Source of the DNA: Gracilaria domingensis
Lineage: Eukaryota; Rhodophyta; Florideophyceae; Gracilariales; Gracilariaceae
Direction of reading: 5' to 3'
Assembly (NCBI GenBank): GCA_022539475.1
Contig: VCMS01000128.1
Span: 180,476 to 244,475, forward strand
DNA: 64,000 nt
The notes beneath the pieces were generated by a model that saw nothing but the letters and a program-made list of their open reading frames with translations, had not been told where the DNA came from and did no database searches. A program made the translations under genes and the position numbers. Position 1 is the stretch's first letter. Each line of letters starts with the position of its first letter. Positions 25,384 to 35,636 of the stretch are shown piece after piece.

Positions 25384-28370
25384 AGCTGAAGATCTCTAAG
25401 TGCGACTTTGCCCATCCCAAGATTGAACTGCTCGGACATGTTGTCGACCAGAGCGGAGTTGCAGTGGACGTGAAGAAAATAGAGGCCATCAAGGCGGCTC
25501 CGATCCCTAAGACAACCACTGAATTGAGGAGCTTTCTTGGGCTCGCTGGTTACTACCGCCGGTTTATCAAGCACTTTGCCAAAACTTCGGCAGTTCTCCA
25601 TGCAGCAACGTCCGGAAATCGGAAGCTGGAGTTCAACAATGAGATGGTTGAAGCCTTCAAAGACCTGAAGGAGAAGCTAACTAGTCCTCCAGTGTTGGCC
25701 TTTCCCGACTTCGACAATCCGTTTCGGGTCGAAACCGATGCTTCTTCATTTGCGTTAGGCGCCGTTCTCGCTCAGAAGAAATCTGATGGCATGTTTCACC
25801 CAATTCAGTATGCCAGCCGGACTATGACTGCCGCTGAAAGGAACTACGCGGTCTGTGAGCAGGAGGCGCTTGCTGTCATCTTTGCGTTCAAGAAATTTCG
25901 GCTATACCTTCTTGGATCAAAGCCATTTCAATTGATTACAGACCATCAGGCGCTGAAGTATGCGTTTCAGAAGAAGGATGTACATGGGCGATTGGCCAGG
26001 TGGCTCGATTTCCTAGCTGAATACGAGTTCGAGGTTGTATACCGCTCAGGGGATAAGAATTGCGCTGCTGATTATCTTTCTCGCTACTCCACAATAAGGG
26101 GGCATCATGCTCCAGAGGTGGCGACTACTGTTTCTTCCCCTACATGTGAAGCTTTTTCAGGCCTCGAACCTTATTATGCAAATATTGGTCGATATCTGAG
26201 CGCCCTTCCGGTCGATGAGCCCAACTCGAGCCTCAGAGGGGCGATCAAAAGGAATTCTAAGAAGTTTATGGTATGGAATGGGCAGTTGTATCGTAGAATG
26301 GGGTCCGGGTTACGACTCCTTCCTAACGTCAATGAAAGGCGTAAACTCTTGAAAACATTTCATGACGATGTGGGACACTGGGATGTCAGGGCGACCAGAA
26401 GGCACGTCATCGATCGATTCTGGTGGCCCAATATTCACTCTGATGTCACAACCTACGTCAAGAGTTTTGATGGCTGCCAGTTCATGGGATCTTTTCTTGC
26501 TTACCGAGCGGGGCAACGAGCCCCGCTGACGGATATCTTCCACACGTTTTCAATTGATTTCGCCGGACCCCTTAGGGTGACAAGGAACGGAAACCGATTC
26601 TTGCTCATTGGGGTCGAGCACCTCACGGGATGGCCGATCGCAGTGGCAACTCGAACATCTACTGCAGTCGATGTAGTCAACTTTATTAGAAGGAAGATCG
26701 TCGCGCCCTTCGGCTATCCCCACACGATTGTCTCCGATAACGCTACCTCCTTTCTCGCATCAAGTGTCCAAGCTTATCTAATGCGTCATGATATCACTCT
26801 GAAACCGGTGCTCGCATATGCACCTATGTCTAATGGACGCGCAGAAAGAAGGGTAGGGACGATCAAGAGGGCGATCGCGAAAACGATTCATGATCAGAAC
26901 TCCGATTGGGATGAAGTACTCCCGGAGGTTCTCTATGGTTATCGCACTCGACAAATGGCCGAAGGATATTCTCCATTTCAGCTCATGTATGGAGTACGGC
27001 CCCGAATGCATCCATCAGATCCTCCTTCCCTGATAGCCACGCCATCACTTGGTCATCGTGAGGTGGAACTACAAGCCTCCACTCTTGGGAGGGCCACAAG
27101 GGTATTGCAGCAGCCTCACCGTCAAGACGATGAGCGTCGTGGACATCGGTTCGCTGTTGGAGACCAGGTACTGGTAATGCGTGGTGAAGCCCTTAATCTT
27201 TCGGTGAAATGGCCATCATTCAAATCAAAATTTTATGGACCATGCCACGTCGTTCGGGCCAATCATCTTCGGTACATATTGGTTTCTCCACACCGACGTA
27301 TGTCGAGAAGGGGCATTCATGCGAGACGCTTAAGACCTTACCGTCCTAGACCAAGGCATATGACCCCGAGAACAGTACGATATGAAAGAAATAATCAGCC
27401 CGAAGCGGCATGCCCGGTCGTGGTACAAGGAGGACCAAATCCAACCAGACCCCCTGCTGACTATCTGAGGATAATTGTGGCTGGATGGAGACTTTCTGAA
27501 TGGCTTTCCCCTGTCAGCACGAGTACAAACGATCTACAGAAGGTGGCATGGAACCTATTACATGTTTACCTTGGGACTTTCAAACGACATGGACCCTACA
27601 TAACCGAGGGTCTTCTTACTAAGCTGGTCTCATTGACAGGAAGGGTGAACCCTTTCATTATACCGCTTGTGGGTCAGCAGTTTGTCTTTTACTACTATCA
27701 CTTTGCGGTGGCTCGCTATGGACATCTTCCCCCGCAGAGAACTTACGGAGTGGAGGTGTCAAGCTTCCTGCAGCGGATTGAAGCTGGAGAGGCTTTCGAG
27801 ATCGATCTGGCATATGACCAAGATCGCGGTGACGTACCTCCTCCGCTCCAGATTGAAGAAACCACCCCAGTAACGCCGGCTCTTCTTGCAATGCCGATAA
27901 TTGTTGACTACGAAGTCTACAACCAGGACGTGAACTACTTGGAAATGGAAATCGGTGGGCGCACACTTGAGAACTGGCTCTCCCCACTAGAATGTGAGGA
28001 CTGGGAGAAGCATTCTATTGTTTGGAATTGCTTTCATCTCTGCTTGAGTATTCATCTCGTATACGGTCAGTATTTTACACAGTATGCCCATGTGATGCTT
28101 GGCAGATTGGCTAGAAGGCTCCATCCGCAGATGAACAGGCTTGGCGCGGATAGGACGATATTCTTTCTATATCACTATGTCATTGGAAAGTATGGACATC
28201 TACCAGCTGCTGCGACGCACGAAGAGCAGGTGGAAGACTACATTCGTCGTATTGAAAATCATGAAGAGTTCCTCATTGACTTTGAACCAGATCCTGAGTA
28301 TCCAGAACCTCCACACCCTTTCAGGTATACTACCGAAGAGATTTCGCGGGACGGACCCTTGGAACATTGA
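25380..28370 (+). CDS. Ty3 RT thumb-RNase H-integrase plus duplicated C-terminal module
   Basis: Continues Pol without its own ATG. RT connection motifs (CDFAHPKIELLGHVV) are followed by RNase H (ETDASSFALGAVLAQK, AVCEQEALAVIFAF, LITDHQALKYAF). Integrase: HDDVGHWDVRATRRHV starts the zinc-binding region, but the usual CxxC is FDGC, so one ligand is missing. Catalytic D,D,E are in SIDFAGPL, IVSDNATSF and NGRAERRVG. A GPC-H-V type C-terminal domain (27237 on) follows. After that come about 320 residues not usual for Ty3 Pol: two related modules (27450-27850 and 27900-28330), each with W(L)SEWLSP/LENWLSP, an HVYLG/HLCLS helix, VFYYYHFAVARYGHLP or IFFLYHYVIGKYGHLP, and an IEAGE/IENHE plus acidic end. 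Stop TGA at 28368-28370. Confidence 0.85.
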   Translation: MKLKISKCDFAHPKIELLGHVVDQSGVAVDVKKIEAIKAAPIPKTTTELRSFLGLAGYYRRFIKHFAKTSAVLHAATSGNRKLEFNNEMVEAFKDLKEKLTSPPVLAFPDFDNPFRVETDASSFALGAVLAQKKSDGMFHPIQYASRTMTAAERNYAVCEQEALAVIFAFKKFRLYLLGSKPFQLITDHQALKYAFQKKDVHGRLARWLDFLAEYEFEVVYRSGDKNCAADYLSRYSTIRGHHAPEVATTVSSPTCEAFSGLEPYYANIGRYLSALPVDEPNSSLRGAIKRNSKKFMVWNGQLYRRMGSGLRLLPNVNERRKLLKTFHDDVGHWDVRATRRHVIDRFWWPNIHSDVTTYVKSFDGCQFMGSFLAYRAGQRAPLTDIFHTFSIDFAGPLRVTRNGNRFLLIGVEHLTGWPIAVATRTSTAVDVVNFIRRKIVAPFGYPHTIVSDNATSFLASSVQAYLMRHDITLKPVLAYAPMSNGRAERRVGTIKRAIAKTIHDQNSDWDEVLPEVLYGYRTRQMAEGYSPFQLMYGVRPRMHPSDPPSLIATPSLGHREVELQASTLGRATRVLQQPHRQDDERRGHRFAVGDQVLVMRGEALNLSVKWPSFKSKFYGPCHVVRANHLRYILVSPHRRMSRRGIHARRLRPYRPRPRHMTPRTVRYERNNQPEAACPVVVQGGPNPTRPPADYLRIIVAGWRLSEWLSPVSTSTNDLQKVAWNLLHVYLGTFKRHGPYITEGLLTKLVSLTGRVNPFIIPLVGQQFVFYYYHFAVARYGHLPPQRTYGVEVSSFLQRIEAGEAFEIDLAYDQDRGDVPPPLQIEETTPVTPALLAMPIIVDYEVYNQDVNYLEMEIGGRTLENWLSPLECEDWEKHSIVWNCFHLCLSIHLVYGQYFTQYAHVMLGRLARRLHPQMNRLGADRTIFFLYHYVIGKYGHLPAAATHEEQVEDYIRRIENHEEFLIDFEPDPEYPEPPHPFRYTTEEISRDGPLEH

Positions 28371-28425
28371 TCAAAACCGTAAGTTCATGGTCGCCCAGGC
28401 GTAGCGACCGCTGAGTTGGGGAGTG

Positions 28426-30568
28426 TGTGGAGGCGGATGCAGGGGAGTGTCCCGCCACCCCAGGGACACTCCCGAACAATTTTTTTCTATATCTCCGACA
28501 CCTTCCACCCCTGGACTGCGCCGTCACTCCCGCCGTCTGCGCCCACCGCTGCGCGCCGTGCGCTGCGACGCGGCGGCAAGGATGATGAGGTTTCGCGCCG
28601 CGCGCCGCGGCGCGCCCCCGACGGAGATGAAGAAGTCGCGCGCCGCTCGCTGCGGCGCGCCTGAAGAGGAGTATAATGAGGTTGCGCGTCGCGCGCCGCT
28701 GGCTGCGGCGCGCCCGCCGCTAAGCAGTCTTTGGAAGCTCGCGCCCCGCACGTTGCGGCGCGCCAGCTGCAGGGTAGGAAAGGAACGTGCGCGCAGCACC
28801 TGACGCTGGAGGACAGTGAGTGGAGCGCTCTCTTCGGGGAGCTCAGAAAGTTGTGGCGCGCTCTGTCGCGCGCGTCGGAACACATACGACCAGGGGATAC
28901 AAATCAATTTAATCGAGAAGCAGGAGTTCTATGACAAAGAGGCAATCGAAGATACGAGAAATGGATATCAATCAGAGGACAACAAAGCTTTCACAGCGTC
29001 ATGAACGAGATGAAGCGCCCGTGCGCGGGAGGGAGAGCGTAGCACCATCATGGAAAGCGCCAACCCAACACCAATCCCGCGCACGAACAGTACTGGGAGC
29101 TCGTTAAGATTGTCTTTGAGCTCATCCATCGATATTCCACGCTTGAAGAGGAAGTCATATAGAGCCTCCTCGCAGGCGAAAAGTTGCGCTTCGGTACGTT
29201 CTTCGGTGGCAACATCGTCTTCGTTCGCAAATGCGGCGTCCTCCTCGAGCTGAATGGTGTCCGCAGTAACTTCTTTTGCTTCGCTCTCGATCAGGACGGT
29301 TGATTTGGCACGCGGAACATCGGAATGGTCGGTATCGTCGTCGGTCATAGTAGCAATAACTTCGTTTGGAGTTGACATCGTTCAAAAGATGGACACCTGA
29401 AAGGCGGTGGTAAGATAGGGGAAGCATGGCAGACCTGAGAGGCACCGAAGGGTAACTATAATATCGAATATACCGCCATGATAACTGGTCACGCACGCAC
29501 AATCGTGATAGTGCCACGATGGCACGACATGGAAGGTGGATGTCATCCGGAGGACTAGTTGAAAACCTAAATAGCCAGAAGAAATCTGGCCAACCACCGA
29601 CCTACATAACGAAGAACCGTACGTTGACATTATTACCTATTATGGACATGGTGAGCAATATTAAGTTGTTTGTCACAAGACGACAATCGGCGCACCGTAT
29701 CACCAACAGCCAATGAACAGGAGACATAACGAAGAACCGTATAACGGTATCACAACCAAGTATATGACCTGGTGAGCCGTTCTGAATGCCTTGGTGAAAG
29801 ATGATATTAGGTGTTCGCTTGCGGTGACCATGCATTATCACAATTGTAGATATAAACCCCCGAGTTCGAGCGCTCGCTGCAAACTCAACTCGGGCAGACC
29901 ACTTCCCCTCCGGACGACTTCCCCCATCCTTGCCTCTCTCGCCTTTCTTCCTCCCCTTCCGTCGTCGCCAACCTTCCTTCCTTTGGCAATCCCATCTTCC
30001 CTTAGCGCAGTCTGCGCCTCCCTGCCACCAGCCTTTCCCCCTACATTTCCTTATTCCCGGCGGCCCGGTCTCCCGCCGTTCCCTAGCCAGTCGCCTTGTG
30101 CTGCCCTCCATTGGGCTCGTTCGCACACTGCGACCATCACCCATCACTACGTCTCCGTTCTCCCAGACGGACGTTGGCAGTGTTACGCATTGCGCTGGTT
30201 TTATTTCTGTCGCTACCTCGCCTGGTTGTTAGGTTCGTGGTGGCATCGACGACAGACTCTATCGCTTTAGTCCTACCACACTATTGTCCCGCCGACAGCT
30301 CTTGTGTGTCTTGGTCTGTTGGCCCTGCTTTCTGTTGTTGTGTTGGCTCTCGGTATCGGACGCTGAGCCATATCCTCGGTTGATTCTTACCCCTGCTTTC
30401 AGTTTGCGGGGAGTTTCCATCTATCTTGGGGTTATCTTGTCTGCTCCTGCAGGCATCTGAGCTACGTGAATCTGTCGCCCTTTGGGCTGGTACTCTCGAG
30501 CATTTATTGTGTCGCTCTCCTTGGGTTTGTCACCACCCGCGCTGTTTCCCCCAAAAATGGCGTCCACA
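28426..30568 (+). repeat. 3' LTR of element I
   Basis: Copy of 19176-21318 at an offset of exactly 9250 bp with about three substitutions. It includes the same antisense ORF (28968-29378). The Gag ATG equivalent (30557-30559) runs into unrelated flanking DNA here. Confidence 0.92.
28968..29378 (-). CDS. antisense acidic ORF inside the 3' LTR (136 aa)
   Basis: Identical in translation to the frame at 19718-20128 in the 5' LTR; see there. Its promoter, if any, would be in the same LTR, downstream of it on the plus strand (20.1-20.3 kb equivalent). Confidence 0.35.
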   Translation of the reverse strand: MSTPNEVIATMTDDDTDHSDVPRAKSTVLIESEAKEVTADTIQLEEDAAFANEDDVATEERTEAQLFACEEALYDFLFKRGISMDELKDNLNELPVLFVRGIGVGLALSMMVLRSPSRARALHLVHDAVKALLSSD

Positions 30569-31095
30569 GTATTCAGGCCCGGTCTTAACCCTTGTCAGGT
30601 GGACATGGAATAGGTCAAAAATTGCTGAAAACGTAATTAAATTACGTTTTCAGCACCAAAAGTTTTGCACAAAGCACCATCCCTCAAAAAATTTCCCGAT
30701 GCGGGTGAAACTATGTGCATATGAAAGATCTTTGTTGCGGGTTTCGATCAAGTACATTACCACTTAACATGTAAGAGTAGTTTGGAAGATATGCATGGAA
30801 AGATACACACCTCTTTTTTGCCCTGCTACAGACTTTTACGTGGAATTTTAGTCCAATTCTTTTCGAAGAGCACCTCTTCCAAACGGAAGAGGCCCTATTT
30901 CAAATGAAAGAGCAGCTCTTCCATGTAAGTAAAAAGCGCTGAAAATGTAATTCTGCTCTTGTATTCTTCTAGCTGCCAGAACATCCCGTGGGGATATGTT
31001 GGTTTTATTTGGTGTAAAGCAAGAGATTCCTTGCTTTGGTCGCTGATTGAGCGACCGATTCAAAAGCTCTCAAGATTTTGAGACACCCATCCCGA
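30569..31095. other. 3' flank of the DIRS element, with a perfect hairpin
   Basis: Noncoding, A+T-richer DNA between the Ty3 3' LTR and the last DIRS gene. A perfect inverted repeat with 14-bp arms and a 3-base loop lies at 30624-30654 (arm GCTGAAAACGTAAT). A related GCTGAAAATGTAATT block recurs near 30938, and AGAG(C/G)... hexamers with TCTTCC repeat at 30870-30920. These could belong to the DIRS terminal repeats. Confidence 0.5.
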
Positions 31096-32316
31096 TCAAC
31101 AACGTCGAGTTTCGGCGTTGGTTTGTTCTGAGTTGGAGGATTGTGGAAGACAAGCCAGCAGCGAAGCTTCATAATTATTGATGACCTGATCTGCTTCGCT
31201 TTTAAGCTTCAATTTCAGTACTTCAGACCTCCCATTTGTTAAATAAGTTCTTAGCGAGCCGAGAGATTTCCATCGCCCCGTAATAGCGATCGTTTCGGCT
31301 GACTTTCCATGGAAATAATCGTGTAGAGCTCCGCCGATACTAGCAGAGTGAGACGTTAGCTTCACGGAGCCTAATCTTAGCGCTTGGGCAGTAACCTTAA
31401 TATGAGATTCATATGTCTCGTATCCAATCGTGAACAGTGGTAAAGGTTCGCCGGTGGTATAATTGCGCATGTATTTAGATATTAGGCTTACTGCGTGCTC
31501 GTCCGTTATCAAGACAAACTGGTTGGGACCAGTCTTTGTCTCCTTGATCACCACTCCGGCTGTGCGCTTCGGCAACCCAGATAGCCTAGGATCTCCTGGG
31601 ACTGCCACTAGATCTGTGGAAAATGAAAGAACTTCTCTTGCCCGCAACTACCCTGCCCATGCAACTAAAAGTGCTATTGCTGATTGTCCCTTCTTTGACT
31701 GCAGCATATGGGAAACCATTGCAAAACACAAACGTTTTGTCAATGGAAAAGCTGCTTGAGGTTTCAGCTGTTTCTCCCAACCTCGGAGCGCTCTATGCGT
31801 GTAGCCAAGCTTGTTCCTAGCCGAGGGGATCATTATGTGTGTCATACATAGCAGGTTCACCATTTGCTGCCTCATTCCAGCGCGGGGGTTTTTGTCGAAC
31901 GCACGTTCTATGTGCGCCTGCATAGCAATGTCGAGTTCGACTATGGAACTAGGCCAAGAGTGTAAGTCTTTCTGAAACTCTTTCATTGCTGTGCAGTACT
32001 TCCGCATCGTTGGGGGAAGTACAGAGGAGGATCCGAGCCTGCCCCTTTCTGCGAAGCAGAATGGGTCTATCCGAATCGGGTCCAGTATGGAAACATTGAA
32101 TGCTTTCGGAATGCGCTGCAGCGCGGCTTGTTCGGTGATTGGTTGGGCTGGTATGACATTTTTGCCAAGATTATCACGAGACTGAAGTTCTCCGGTCATG
32201 TTTCTGGCCTCCATGATGGCGTACAAACGCGCGGATGGGCTCAGAGCAGAGAACTGTTTATCCTTGCGGTTCTTAGTAATTCCTTGCGCCCGAACGGGAT
32301 GGTCGCGACGGCCCAT
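31096..32316 (-). pseudogene. DIRS tyrosine recombinase with in-frame TAG
   Basis: Likely start at 32316 (MGRRDHPVRAQGITKNRKDK), overlapping the RNase H frame. The helical N-terminal domain runs to KKGQSAIALLVAWAG, where a TAG (31648-31650) interrupts; the same frame continues to 31096. The catalytic domain has TSHSASIGGALHDYF and IAITGRWKSLGSLRTYL, matching the HxxR ... GRW ... Y blocks of tyrosine recombinases. The Arg of HxxR appears to be Ser here, so even with read-through catalysis would probably be lost. Confidence 0.7.
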
Positions 32317-34860
32317 CGGCTGGGTTTGCGTGTGTAGGAATGTGGAAGAACTCGGCTTGTATGTGGTGTGCGGTTGCCACCGCGGCAAACCGACCGCAAG
32401 CTAGAGCGATTCCGGGACTGGATGACCGCCATTTGCGTAGCGCTCCTATTGCCACAAGGGAGTCCGAGAGGAAAATAACTCGCTGCTCTGAATGCCTCTT
32501 GAAACGGCCCACTCTAGGGCCAGGTAAGCGGTGGTTGCTTCAAGGACGTTGATATGGTCTGGAGTTCGCCACTTGTGCACGAGAGCGGTTTTCCATTTGT
32601 GGCTTGCAGCGAAGTTTGTAACGGGCACAACGGATTGGTTTTGTACTGTGTTGTTGGCCTGAGTGAGCTCCTGGAAAATTTTGTTGCTCTCTTGATACCC
32701 GATGTCTGCGAACACTATGGCCCCTGCTACCGGAGATGCGTCAAAGGCTATGACGCAGGGTGCCGTTTTGAGAGAAAGATTCACGACTGAAAGAGGTAGC
32801 ATGTCTGCCAGGGTGCATATCTCACGTCTTGCGAACTCAAGCATTTTTGCGGTCTGTTTACCGCTAGCGTCGAGTTCGAAATAGCGATACACATTAAGCA
32901 GCGTTGATAGCAGTGGTCTTCTCCCGAGAGCGTTCCATACGAGTTTCCCAGTAATTTTGCGAAGTTTGTGGATGTCTACGTTGCTTCTTTCTCGTACACT
33001 AGCAACATCCCGTATGAGACGAGCCGTCTTGATGGGTTCTGGGTATGCTGCGAGATGCGAAAGGTTTACAATCCAGCCGATGAAAGGCATGGTGTGACGA
33101 GAGATCGCGCCAATTGCAGAGGACTTGCTCATCTTGACTGGCAGACCCAAGCTTCCGCACTTTCCATACAATACTGCTCGGAAGGCAGCGATGTGATAGT
33201 CGAGCCATCCCCGGAATATGAAATTGATATCGTCTATTATGTGCATGAGCAAAGCGTCTGTTTGGCCTTCTTGTCGTGTGAATACATTTCGTCGTAATGT
33301 GTGGAGCTGTGGCATTGGGGAAGGGCACATTGGATGGTGGGTGAACGTTTCAAAGGTATTTCTGATGATCGTTGCAGCCCAAGAGTGGGCAACATACACG
33401 GCCCATTTGTAGCCCATAGGCATTGTTTGTTGCAAGGGACGCAACAAAGTTTGTGGCTCCAGATCACGCCCGAGCTCTTAAGATAATAGCTACTGCAGTC
33501 TAAATGGGAGATCTCCGAACGTGACGGTTTGGAAAGGGAAAAGGAGAGACATTTCCGGCGGGAGACCGATATTGTGAAACATATTCTCGATGTCCATAAA
33601 GAACCCACTGAGTTGTGTCGGCGGAGGCAGGTAGTACCTGAAAGCGTCTGGGGTCGGAAGTTCCGTGTGCGGGGGATCAGGGAGAAAAAGATTCTGCAAC
33701 AAGGGCCAGCTGATAAGCCGGTCGCGTTCTGGAGATTTGGATATAGCGAAGCTTCTCATCGTGATGAGATTTGCGATTTCTTTGTAATCCATGGTTTCAT
33801 CTGAGACGACTGACCAAGACAACATTCCGGCGAGATGCGCTTTCTCGAGCAGTGCAAGGTACTCACTCGTGCTCCCGTGGATATGTGGGGTGCGGTTTGG
33901 GTGCTCTTTGGAGGTTGCTGAGGCTTGAGAAACGTGTTCTCGAATCGCCTGTGCGTCCAGTTTTTCTACGCTAAGAACGGCTGTCGTACCCCCTTTGAAC
34001 ATATGCTCCAACTTGATTCGCTTTCTTGCGGATGACGGGGGTGGAAGATCGATCCGGGACGCTATGATTGGACGGAGGGTCCCTCTAGATGACGCGTCAG
34101 TGGCATGTTGGAAGGTTTTTTCGAAGAACTGTGCCCAACTCTCTCCAGCTTGGGGCATTTGGTCGTCCTTTAGAGGATTATCTGGTGAAGTGCCTCTGCC
34201 TTTATCAAGTTGTAGAGACTCGGATGACACGAAGGTTTTCCACAGCGTTACTTGTTTCAGAACGGATTGGATGCCACACTGTGATACTTCGGATACGTTT
34301 TGAATGTTCGTTGATGCAAGAGGTGCAGGCCCTTGGTACAGGTGATTTAGCGATATGAGCGTAGACCCAAGTATTGAATCTGCACTTTGCGTAATGTGCA
34401 TTGGAAAAGTAGGGAGGCGCGCTACTGCGGTTTGGGGTTCTGGGCTTGGAAAGCTTGCTGCTGGTCCGGTTGTTTCCCTCGACGGCGCTTTTTCCACCTT
34501 GAGTTTTTCCTGTCTGATCGTGCCGTAGCGAGAGAGGCTTCGGCCTTCACGTTTGGCGCAAACTGCCTCATGAGTTTGTTTTCCATCTCTGGTAGTGAGG
34601 CTGCTGCTGTTGGGAAGATCTCGAGCACTGGCATCACCATTTCCCAGGCCTGTCTTCTCGTTGCGCCCATTGTGCCGCATAGTCGTTCGACGTACTGAAG
34701 TGCGAAAAGCCGGCGAAGCTCCACTTCGAGCCACGCTCCTTTTTCCTCTAGGGCGGCACGTATAGTGTCGTTTTCCAGCAAGTACAGATGAATCATTCGT
34801 GCCAGCGTGTGTGCTTCCGCTTCGGATGCCAATATTTCTCCGTTGTCGCCTTTTTGCCAC
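32273..34860 (-). pseudogene. DIRS reverse transcriptase-RNase H, interrupted
   Basis: From 34860 a basic N-terminal region is followed by RT blocks: AGMLSWSVVSDETMDYKEIA, FAISKSPERDRLISWPLLQN, FFMDIENMFHNIGLPPEMSL (first catalytic Asp) and FGDLPFRLQ. In-frame TAG (33490-33492) and TAA (33478-33480) follow, after which the frame resumes with TMPMGYKWAVYVAHSWA, catalytic IIDDINF, a long connection and RNase H (VIAFDASPVAGAIV, NVLEATTAYLALEWAV). Near 32490 a shift leads to FLSDSLVAIGALRKW and HIPTHANPADGPSR, the RNase H end, at 32273. At least two nonsense changes and one indel, so this copy cannot make a full enzyme by normal decoding. Confidence 0.75.
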
Positions 34861-35636
34861 TGTATGTCGCGGACCACCGACACCAGGCTGGATCCTCTTT
34901 GAAGGAATGACTGAAGGATTTCCCCTCCCTTCAACTCTTTGACTCCGAGTTTCGGGAGGGACGTTCCTTTTCCCGGGTATGCAGAGAGGTCTGGAGGCCG
35001 TTGTGCAGTGCTTTTACCATCGGCGTCGATAATGACAATGCCTCCGATTGCTTTGGTGTTCTGGTTGTGACTTTTGGGCCCTTGCGAACCGGAGATATTT
35101 AGAAGGGAGTCTAGAAGGTTTGGGTTGGGGAGAGCCCCATGAGCACCTTCCGAGAACCCTGGCTGCCCTGATGGATTTGGTGGTGGAGGTGGAGGTTGAT
35201 CTGGAGCAGGAAACGCAGATTGCCCAGGCTTCCTTTTCATGTATGCCTTTCACTGCATCGTTGTTATGATGAGATCTTTGGTGTCAGCGTTTGCTGGAAT
35301 CGACGGCAGTGTAGGGTCAAACGCGATGCTCGCGTCCATCAGCGCTCGCAACTGTTGCGGATGTTGATCCTCCATGGCTTTCACCTCATCGAACGTGAAC
35401 TGAATCAGTTTTTGGAGTGCTGACGCTGAATCTGTCTGCAAATTGTTCAACAGCTTCGCCCGGGTAGCATATATGAGCCAAAGCTTTTGAGAAAAGGTGC
35501 TTTGCTCGTTCGTTGTCTCTTTTTCAGCCGTTGGGAAACTGTGTATTACTTGGTCTACTTCAGCTGGAGACAAAGACGTTATTTCTTCCTCTGTGCAACC
35601 CTGCAGTGTTGCGTACGATATAGGGGTTTCGGACAT
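34422..35636 (-). pseudogene. DIRS Gag-like gene with in-frame TGA
   Basis: The frame opens at 35636 (MSETPISYATLQGCTEEEIT), runs to a TGA at 35250-35252 and continues in the same frame as KAYMKRKPGQSAF with a Pro-rich stretch, a helical middle (EAHTLARMIHLYLLENDTIR, LRRLFALQYVERLCGTMGAT) and a basic tail (RKNSRWKKRRRGKQ). No zinc knuckle was seen. Helical, basic-tailed proteins of this kind are the usual first ORF of DIRS elements. The second part alone (34422-35240, 272 aa) might be the functional protein if a downstream ATG is used. Confidence 0.6.

Larger units (their letters stand above)
19176..30568 (+). mobile_element. Ty3/gypsy LTR retrotransposon I, young copy (11.4 kb)
   Basis: Two direct LTRs of 2143 bp (19176-21318 and 28426-30568) start TGTGGAGG and end TCCACA. 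By eye they differ at only about three positions (19311/28561, near 19548/28798 and near 19588/28838), so insertion is recent. The flanking 5-mers GAATT and GTATT could be a target duplication with one change. Internal order is Gag (two zinc knuckles), protease, RT, RNase H, integrase, which is the Ty3/gypsy order, followed by an unusual C-terminal region. A G-rich stretch (TTGGGGAGTG) just before the 3' LTR may be the polypurine tract. The coding region has one single-base break at 25380. Confidence 0.92.
31096..35636 (-). mobile_element. DIRS-type tyrosine-recombinase retrotransposon, degraded coding copy
   Basis: On the minus strand, in order: a Gag-like protein, an RT-RNase H protein whose start overlaps Gag in another frame, and a tyrosine recombinase overlapping the RNase H end. 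This gene order and overlap are typical of DIRS elements, which integrate with a tyrosine recombinase instead of an integrase. Several stop codons stand in-frame within otherwise continuous coding sequence. No LTRs or target duplication were found, as expected for DIRS. Confidence 0.85.

Noticed and set aside
25375-25385. Programmed -1 frameshift between the two Ty3 frames
   Set aside because: The break lies within the RT domain, not between Gag and Pol, and lacks a slippery heptamer; a one-base loss explains it better.
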